From Reticulitermes lucifugus (lineage: Eukaryota > Arthropoda > Insecta > Blattodea > Rhinotermitidae): DNA of 40,542 nucleotides. The stretch's first letter is position 1; each line of letters starts with the position of its first letter. Location: NCBI GenBank assembly GCA_026260175.1, contig JAKCWW010002074.1:21639-62180 (forward strand), given 5' to 3'. The position numbers and the translations under genes were made by a program. Below the pieces are notes generated by a model that made no database searches, was not told the origin of the DNA, and saw nothing but the letters and a program-made list of their open reading frames with translations. Shown here piece after piece: positions 22,601 through 33,100 of this stretch.

Positions 22601-24118
22601 ATTTTCAAAATTATTTTCCATACTGATACTTAGCAGTACAGTCTGTTAAAAATTTGTGTAATGTGAAACTTAGTTATTTTCCAACTGCATCTTTTAAAAT
22701 TAGTTTTGAAATCTGCAACTAATCAGTGTCTGTCTGATTTTGTGATAAATCCCTTCCTTCTTTTTTCTTACTCATGTAGTGTGTGTAGTTTTTTCATTCT
22801 AAGATGCAGATGGTAAATGTATAACACAGCAGTGATCATATTTACATAATTTCAGATCCTTGTCGCTATGTGAAGGGAGCATGGTCAGACTGTGATCCCA
22901 AGACAAACATGAGGTCCCGTATTCTCACCCTGAAGAAAGGAGATCAGAACACATGTGAGCAGACAAAAACCATCCAGAAGAAGTGCAAGAAAGGTAATAT
23001 TCCTATACTTTGTACTTGTCCTCTTTTTTTCTGAATGTCTCAGTTTGGGCATGTTTCTTATCAGATTATCCATGACCTGTTCACATATTTTCCAGATATT
23101 TATTAAGTTCAAGAACTTCATGACATTTGAATCATTATAAGAACTCTCCACACAAGGCCACAGTGAGAGAGAGGGGGGGCTGTAGGAATCATAACAATTT
23201 TCTAGCATGGTTTCCTTAATTTGTAAAAAGAGTCTTATGGTGTTATCCTGTCCATCCACCCAAATATTTTCTGCCAACTGTAGCTTTTAAGCCAAAAATA
23301 GATTCTTGTGAAACATCATGTGAACATCATGCCACTCCATGCCATACCATTTTTTCCATCCCGAAGACCCGTATGACAGATGTGCGAATTTCTGAGGTGG
23401 AATCAACAGGCAGCATTTAATGTATAGTCCTGAAATTTTGTGTGATATGGAAAGGTCATTAAGTTAATTTCTGTGCATTGTGAACAACAACATGGCAACA
23501 ATGCAACATCCATATTTAGTTTTTGGTTTTACAGTGAAAACTTATAAACCAGTTGAAATAGATAGATGTAGTTTTTTTAATGAAGACAGATAATAAATTT
23601 ATCTACAAATTCTGCATGAGACATTTTTTATGCATTTGGTAAACATGTTGTATCTGACAAATTAACATAATGGGAAACTGTACTAGTCAAAGGTACACAG
23701 ATGTGCAGATAGATCACTAAATTAATTATAGTCCCTGATAGACTAAGATAAAGGATGAAGCAGTCCTTCATACTCTTCATGATATACTGATTATGTCATT
23801 TATCTCTTTTTCTTTGTAAGTTAAAAAATTTTAATAAATGAAAGCATGGAACTATGCACATTTACTATGTCCACAAGACAATTATATACCCCAAAGTCAA
23901 TTTACATTTATGACATAAATATGCTTAGTTTCTTGAAAGCATAGATTACAGGTTGTTTACATGTAACATCTGTAACCATAACTCAGTTACATCTTACATA
24001 ATTTTGGCAACCCACAGTAATCAGAAACAGCTGAAAGAAAGTTTCTTATTTTATTCTCTTGTCTTGGTTTCACTGAGTTCTGTGACACAAATTTATTACA
24101 TTAATTTGTACAGTTTCA

Positions 24119-24179
<61 letters not shown>

Positions 24180-27100
24180 GTAACAATAATTTTGCCAAGT
24201 ATTTGTTGACAAGAGTAGGATCATGCATTCAAGTCTTCAAGTAAAGTGATAATCTTGACTGGCCAAAGTGGCACATAAGTATTATCCATTTCTTCCATTC
24301 AAATTTCATTGGATTTCATTGTACTTCTGACATTAATAATGCTGCATCTCAAATGCGTGTGTGTGAGAAAGAGACAGACAGACAGAAGTCACCCCATGCT
24401 GGGTGAATGGAGAAAAGAATTCCACACATTTTTAACCTTGTCACTAGGTGAACATGACTGGTCAGCTACAAGCTGTGGCCATTTTATATATGTGCACACA
24501 CATTCATGTAAACCAGTGGTTCCCAAACGTTTTCAGTCCACTACCCCCTTGGTTCCATATATACACCCACAGCGCCCCCCTACCTTTTTTAAAAAACATA
24601 AATGCGNNNNNNNNNNNNNNNNNNNNNNNNNNNNNNNNNNNNNNNNNNNNNNNNNNNNNNNNNNNNNNNNNNNNTTCATTTTTTATTTTTAACACAAAAA
24701 TTACTTTATTTGAATTCATTATAAAAATAAATGCACTGCTTGTCTACTAGCGCCCCCGTGTTAATAACAGCGCTCCCTTCCACCTCTCGCACCTATTAGC
24801 GCCCACCTCGGTAATCCCACTGCCCACTTTGGGAACTACTGCTGTAAACCATCAGAATTCTGTTTGCACACACATTGCAGATGCCAGACTTTTTGTCACT
24901 AATTATGGGTCATGAAGCATATAGAACCATCCTGCATTCCATTCATAAGAATATCCAGCATATTGTAACACTCGTATGAGAATGTGAATGCATTCGTAAT
25001 GGAACTCTTGAGCATACGCTGTATTAAATGTAATTGTGATCAATGTTTGCAAGAGCTTAAGAGGGTCATACTGCATGGTGTGTTGATGGGTAGCATCTGT
25101 TATTGCTGGAGAATGTTGGCTGATGCTGTAACTGCCAGATGCATGACTGAGTAACATAAAATGTGCATGCCCACAGAGCTTACCTTTGTTGCTTCACTGT
25201 GTCAATATAAGTTGACTCACAAACCCCTGCAATGTAGTGACAGACGAAGACAATCTTATAAAGCCAATTAGGGAGCGAAGTCCAGTAATAAAAATCATTA
25301 TTAAAATTACAATAACATTTAAGCAGTATTACTGCACCATTATGTCAGTTTGTGTAAGGTGTGATGTATAACAACATTATTAACATCTCTAACATGACAC
25401 AAGTGTCACATTCTGCAATCAGAACCCCACATTAAGGTCTGGATGATGCAGAGAGTATCTACAGTTTATTGATATCGGTAAAATACAAATTCAACTAGTT
25501 ACGGGGACTTATGTTATATTTGAATTAAATGAAAACTCTGCATCCTACATAAACATACATATAACAGACCAGCTGCTGTGATCCACTGGAACAGGGTTCC
25601 TGTCTAGGGAGTCATGTCTGGAGGACAGTTTTCTTAAGCTGTTAGAATTGGCAGTGGGAAACAAGTATTTGTGTAACGGTGGTGTTGATAAGAATGTCAA
25701 ACGTGACTTTGCCCACCAGTGTCTCTTAACACATACAGCATGACTGACACTAATACTGCATATACTGTCACTAAAATAACTTAAGTATTAATGGGGGTGA
25801 AGGAAAAGTACAGCGAGTAACAATCAGAGGATAGTTGTAACTTACATTTCAAGTTTCAGGTTCCAAATGTAGCTGGTGATATTTGTAATGAGGTTTACCT
25901 CCTCCTTCCCCTTCTGAAATGGAATTGAAGACGGTGTGTTATTACCTTCTGCACAGTTATGCTTCCTTGTACACCTTTCAAACAAATTACATTTTTTTTG
26001 TTTATGCAACAGAGGTTCAAACAGAATATTTATTTAAAAAAAATTAAAAATGCCTCTCAGAAATCATACTGGTTTTCTAGCTTTTTTGGATCTGTTGAAT
26101 GTAAAATAAATAAATAAATTACACTAAATTTAGGTCAAATTTCAGAGTTATAACTTTATTTGTCACTAAATTGATAAACAGGTAAAAAATAAATCCACAC
26201 TTATAAGTGTGGACCTGTTACACGTAATTTGAGGACTGGAAAATAGGAAAAAGAAGGGACAATACCTTCATACTGTCCCATTCTTGAATAGTATTTGCTG
26301 ATGTGTGGGGTATACATACACAGTGTATCTGAAAAGTAATGAGGTAATCTTTGTTTTGCTCATTAAAAATACAGCTAATATGCATGCGCAAGCACATGTG
26401 AAGTGTCGATATTCCTTCTTTCAAATGCCAGGAAGGACCATTAGTTAGCTCAGCCAATTTAAAATTACAGTGCAACTTGTAAGGTCACGTGAACACATTC
26501 AGTCACAATGGAGAAGTTTCACAACATTAAATTTTGCATTAAACACGAAAAGAGTGCCACTGAGACTCTGAACATGGTGAAATATGGTGATGACTGTTAA
26601 TCCTGAGTACAAGCTTATTGTTAGCATTCTCATCTTAAAGAAGGTTGAGACAACTGTGAAGATGAATCAAGAAGTAGGAAGAGAGCCAGAAATGGGTGAT
26701 AACATTTGTTTCAGAAGATTGTTGTTGCTGTTTGAATGTTGGCCATCCAGATTGATGTTGAAAAAGATGATAAGGATTATTCTTCTTTTTTTTTGACATT
26801 CTGTAGAATTGTTGTCTGGTTACTTTTCAGCTGCACCGTCATTAAGGTCTTTCAAAGTAGTCCCAGGACTATTTTGATTTTCCAAACATTGTTAGGCGAA
26901 TTTGTATAGACACCAAAAGTGCCTATTACCTTCGTCATGATCATCTGTTCATCTGTGCACATGCATCAACGCGGCTCTCACAGGACAGATTTCTGTGAAA
27001 TTTTATATCGGGGACTTCTATAAAATGTGTATAGAAAATCCAAATTTTGTAAAAATCAGGCAAAAATATCAGTCACTTTACTTGAATAACTAAGTATGTT

Positions 27101-30100
27101 TTTCATTGCCGGCGACATGAAATCGCCACAAAAGTGTTCCCTTGGATGAAATGGTATCAGGCTATTATGATAGCCAAGGAGGCATAAACATTATGTGAAC
27201 GCACCACAATGTTATGTTATACATACATTGCCTGTCTTGTTTTAAAGAATTTTTGTCTCATTACTTTTCAGACACACTGTGAATGGGGGTTAGAACATAT
27301 ATTCTAAAGTCACTTCTAAAGGGTTGTGACAATGGTATATGACAGTAAGTAACTGTCAGATATTCTCACGTTTACATCTCCTGTCATTGTCTTTGGTAAC
27401 TGAGAGAGTAGTAGGGAGGAAGGGAAATATACTGAAATATACTTCAAAAATGATGTGAAAGCATAAAACTATTTTGCCAGTATGACTTTCAGAACCAACT
27501 CAGTAAGCCCCAGTGTGGTTTTGAAACATAGGACTGTGGGGAATGCATAATTATTTATCTTTAACTTAGTCTTGCTGTGTTCATCTGTACTGAAATGCCC
27601 ATATCAAATCGTTTTCAGAACAGTATGCCCTTTATATTGTAACAAGGAAGGTATAACAAGCATTTACTGATAATACTAAAGAATGATTCTACAGAGTGAT
27701 TCCATAAAAGTTATTTTGCTAACACATAGTGATGACTAATTATCACTGGTGTCACAATCTGTACATTTTCCAAACTGTAACATCGTTGTAACAATATTTA
27801 AATGTTTGTAGCATCAGAGTTCACTGACATATGTAGAAAAGTACACTCAGTACACCCCTGTATGTTTTGAAATTTTATAATGTACAGCATTAAATTTATC
27901 ACTTGGTATGTAACTAACAGGTCCTAGGGTAGTCAAGAAATTCCCCCTATTTCATGGAAGCCGAAGGTTCATTACTGCATTCACAAGAGCCCGCCACCTG
28001 TCCCTATTCTAAGCCAGATTAATCCAGCATTATGTAATGCTACACAGAGCCTCACAGCACTTGGTATATAGTTTAACTAATTTCATTTCCATGTTTACCA
28101 AATTTATTGCACAATCCTCATACTGAGACAGTGATGTGTACATTTGAAGGATCTTAAATGCCTCAGAGGTTGAAGTTAATATGAGTAAATAGGTAGATCG
28201 CTTGAAATGGCAATCACTGTAGTTGATGCCTAGAATCTGTTTCTGGCAGGCAGTTAGAACCTTTGTTCAGGCTTTCATCACTCACAGATCAGCCAGCTGT
28301 TACTCCACTGCCATTAATAAGAAAATTACTCTCTTCCCTTTTAGCTCTATGCTATATCAGCTTTGCTATGCATTGCTATAGCAGCACCAGTCAGTTGGCA
28401 AGCCAACACAAACACAAAATGCACAAGTACACATGGAATTACAGTCTCATTTAAAGGTCACTTCCAAGAAGGTTTGACAGATGGAGGGGCAGGATTGCCC
28501 TTGAACAAACCACCTGATAATGGGAAAATTGGTCCATGATTTAGAAGTGCAACATAAGGTTACATTACTTGACATCAGTCATGTACCTTAGAAGCTATTA
28601 GCTCTGCTTATAAAGTATGACAGCATGCGACTGGTTCATTATAGCATAAGAGTGGGCTATTAGTGGGTTAAAGTGACATCTGATTTTGGTTATTACTGTG
28701 TTGTTATGTGAAGGTCAAATCGTGGTTTCTGCCTTCATCTTACATACTTATGTCAGTAACTAAAACTGAGTTAAAATGCTGAGTGTTGTCATTCTGTTTT
28801 TTTTAAGAATGCTGCTATTAGAGAATATTAATTGCATAATTCATTTTGCACATTTAAAAGAATGGAAGTCAACAATACATTTGGATTTGAAACATTTTTT
28901 ATAGAACTGCAGAGCTGCTAAGCATAGTTCCCAACATACTGTCAGCAATCTTCAAAACACCCCCCCACAATATTAATCAGTTATCCTTCAGTAATGGGAG
29001 CTCACAGACAACAAAAACCTCCTGCTGACAACATGAGTAACAAAATACATAAAATCACCAAATTTTTATGTCTCCATAAGATATTCAGATCCAGATATTA
29101 AGATTAAGTATAACTTTCAGTCCCTTTAATATTTCTTGGCAACGTCCACTAGAAGGCACCTCATTGTAAGGGACATTGTAAAGCATGAATAAATATTATG
29201 AAAATTGTAATTATACACGTTAATTACATGAATAGCCTAAAAAAGAAACCTACAAAAATCCTAATACAATTTTCATATAAATTTCAATGCTCACAACGAA
29301 GTTGAAGCAAAAACATATGCAAATGCATTGTTCCTGTACATGAACCATCAGAAAATCACACATTGCACTTAACATTCACAATAATAAACACCCAATGTGA
29401 AGTAACACAGAATGTTACGGCAGCAAACTCACTAGAGTTACCGAGAAGATAGTAATACTACAGCACCTAGTAGTTGAAAGCTGTACTACTTGGGTTCTCA
29501 GTCCTAACAGTGAGTTCAGGAACTTTTGTATATACCTTTGACTACTGTCAAAACTTTGTTCTATTCAATTTAAAACAGACTTGCAAAAACTAATGTGTAT
29601 AAGACAGTTGAGAAGCAGTGGTTCAGAGAAGAAAAGAATTGTCAAGTATTTCACTTCAACTGTAAATATTTCCAATAAAGGGATGACAGAAGGCTGTTAT
29701 AACATGTCTGCTATTGTCTCCACATTAAAAATATTCACATTCATAAAATATTTTATGTTTTCCTTGTGTCACTGCACAATCTGGTAAGTGCTCTTTCTAT
29801 TAAATACAAACAGATTTCATCCTTCATACCTGTTTATGTTCATTGATCATGAGGCTAATGGTCCAGAATTTAAATGCCCTTTATTGTCTGCATTTTAATA
29901 CATTATGAATGGCAGGAGGCACATCATTATCCTACATTTTATATTTATTTATTCATGACACAGAGTTAACTTAAAACTTCTTGCTGTATACGGACTTCTG
30001 CACCACAAAAGTGCCATGAAAACTGAATGTATGCTTCACAGGATCTCTCAACATTCTGAGTTAGTTCCAGTGTTTCATCAGCAGTCATTCAAAATTTACA

Positions 30101-33100
30101 CATTTTATACCCTCTCAATCTTATTTTAGTTTATTACTGTAGTATTCAAGGATGTCATCCTTTCAGTGTAGTCGCTTTAATGCACTTAATTTAATTTGCA
30201 TTATGACAAAAAATGTGTTCAGGTGGCAGAAATGATTATTACTTAAGAAATCAAGGAAGTCACTCTGACCCACTACAAGAGTTAGCAAGAACTTAAAAGC
30301 ACACACAAGCACATGTGTAACACACAGCAAATAATTTCATTAAACATATAAATTTGCTCAGTGGAAGATACTGGCAGCCTGGCTATAAAATTGGGCATGT
30401 AATAATGAGTGCCCATTTTGCCCACAGCATGCCGATATGAGAAGGGGGCGTGGAGTGAGTGCTCATCCCAAAACCAAATGACACGGAGTGACAGCTTAAA
30501 GGCTAACAGCGACCCCTCATGTGAACAGAGCCGACAGATCTCTAAGAAGTGTAAAAATAAGGGAGCTAAGAGCAGCAAAGGTAACATCCACCCAGTACCC
30601 TCCAATAAGATAGTTGTACTCATACATAGACCTCAGGTGTCACTTATAAAAGTTTCAGTAAAAGTGAAATAGGGAATTTGCATGTTTGTAAAGTAAGGCA
30701 CTCTTTTATTGTCCTGAAGTTTGCCAGATTGAAGCATGGCTGATGCATGCATCACCAGGCCTAAATGTTTTCCTGCTACTTGATTAGTGGTAAGTACAAA
30801 TTATGTTATGTTCACATTAAGCTACTGGTAAGCAACTGTGGACACATGAGTCACACATGGAATAGGGTAATTTCAGATAAGTCTTACTGGGCAATCAACC
30901 ATATTGAAACCGAATAAAACAATGTAGGTTCAAAGACATCATGAAATGATACAAAGAGTAATAAACATCTGAAAAGAATACCACATGCAGTGAAGAATTG
31001 TCACTGAATCTGTGTGCAATCTAGGTGGCACATCTTTGTCCGGTCTTTGATACTTCACATAATCTGTATGATTTAACTATGCCAACAGTAACCAGAGAGC
31101 AGCATAAATCACCAAATTTTTGACTGTATAATTTCCTTCATACTCTACTCTGTTCATTTCTGGTAGGTCAGAACATTTTGCATTCTGTTTTCAGACTGTC
31201 ATTATTTTCTTTCTTTCCTCCTTCAATGTCTCACAGTAGTAGAATATGTCTGGAACTTATGTTATTTTATCATGATACTAATATTTGTTATTGATCATAA
31301 GTATTAAATTCTAACATATTTGTATCAATCAGTGATTGTTGTATTATGACCTTCTCACTGATTTTGATGTTGTCATGTGTGTACACCAGTTTATTTCTAG
31401 AATAGTTTTCTTCATGGTATGTAAACACAATGCTGTAATTCTTTTATGTGGAATGTAATAGAAGAGTTCACATCAAGCAGTTACAACTTAAAATGACTCA
31501 TTAATTGCAGAGGGCAGTAAATTCTGACTGAATATCTTCTGAAAACCCATTTATTTTTAACTTAATTTACTTAGCACTATGTTAACTTCAGAATATAGAT
31601 CTTTATTGGGCAGTCAGTAACTTTAGAACTTCAAAAGGAATTTTCTGACTTGAATCTTAGGTTTCCTCATCATTACAACCTGACAGTATTTCATATTTTG
31701 TAATCACATAAAATCATGATTATGTTTGTGATGATTTGAACATTTTATTTTATTATTTTTGGACACACTGCCTGAGCCATTTGAATTCCGTCCATATTCT
31801 TATAACCTGTTTCTTTAAGGTCAATATGATCATTGTTCTCCCTCCTAAACTACTGTGTTCATATAATGTTCTTAATTAATGTGTAAAAAAGGGTAAAGTT
31901 TTCCCTGTCCGTGCCCATGAAGGCATATAGGGGGAGTAGAGGTATAGTTCCACTCATTCTTAACCTCTGAACTAGATAGAGGTTAATGGTTAACTTCACA
32001 CCACAGCCACTGCACCCACAGGAAAGAACCACGGTACCCACTGAATAGGAGGCTAGGTGGGTACCAGAGCCAGTCTGGACTTTTGGAGGAAAATATCTAG
32101 CCCCTACTTGGATTCGAATCCTGGACCGGCCTGCCCGTAGCCTAAGTATGCTTATTATCTATCTATGTACCAAATTTCACTTGCCTAGCTTGAGTGGATC
32201 ATTAGTTACTGCCAACAAAGTGAAAGTTAAAGAACAGTTTTGAATGACTGCAATGTTGTTTTAAATTCTACAAAATCTTAACTCAACAAAGTAACTTATT
32301 TTTTGAAGACCTACTACCATATGGTATTTCAGAACCCTACATTCAGTGTTGCTTCCAACTCACAAGTTTGTGCATTTGCCATGTTGTTAACCCTTTAAAG
32401 ATGAAATGTGTCTGTTTTACATAAGGACTCAATGCGTACCATGCAGTAAACACTCTCCACCTCGGTTATACAAAACCAATCGGTCAGTGTTGTATAAGGC
32501 AGAAGTCTCTGTTTGTTCTGAGATCCATGCACAACACATAGATGCAATGTGAGCACCATGTAGAATTTTGGATATTAAACCTGGTGGTACATAAAGTAAC
32601 TGCTAGGCCTTAAAAGGTTAATGACCATAGGAAATTAAAAGCATAATATTGAGATGCGCTCAAATGGCATAACATTTGTACAAAGTTTCGTTAAAATTGT
32701 TCAGATGATTAAAAAACTGATAGGAAGGTATACACATACAGACAGACATCTCACTGCTCTTATAAGCTTACTTCTTCCTGTACGAGAGAAAATAGGCTAA
32801 TGCACAAGTACAAATTATGAAGAATCTTCGCCGACTTCACAGATTAGCCCCTTAAGATTTCCTTAGGTTAACACATCTTATAATTGATCTTTTAGCCTTC
32901 CTTCTTCCTTGTGGATCTTTATTCAGAACCATCTGAAATATGATTTTATTCCATCTTTCAACATTTTTACACAATCTATTTACTGGGGCCTAAAATTGTA
33001 CATATTATAAATTTTGTATTCCTCTCATGTCTCTTCATTCACTTTCTGATTTCACAGTTCAGTTCCAGCTACAGATTTGAGCAGTTTCAGCCGATCTGTA

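Larger units (their letters stand above)
22994..30427 (+). other. miple intron 2 (7,434 bp, phase 1)
   Basis: The donor is GTAATA and the acceptor GCCCACAG. It contains AAGT/TAA microsatellites, a hAT element spanning an assembly gap, a palindrome, a mariner remnant and a LINE fragment, listed separately. Stretches 23000-24120, 24850-26190 and 28026-30427 show no gene. Confidence 0.88.

Noticed and set aside
22885-23277. 130-codon minus-strand ORF
   Set aside because: It overlaps miple exon 2 on the opposite strand, crosses the splice donor and has no recognised domain.
30282-30623. 113-codon minus-strand ORF
   Set aside because: It is the antisense shadow of miple exon 3.
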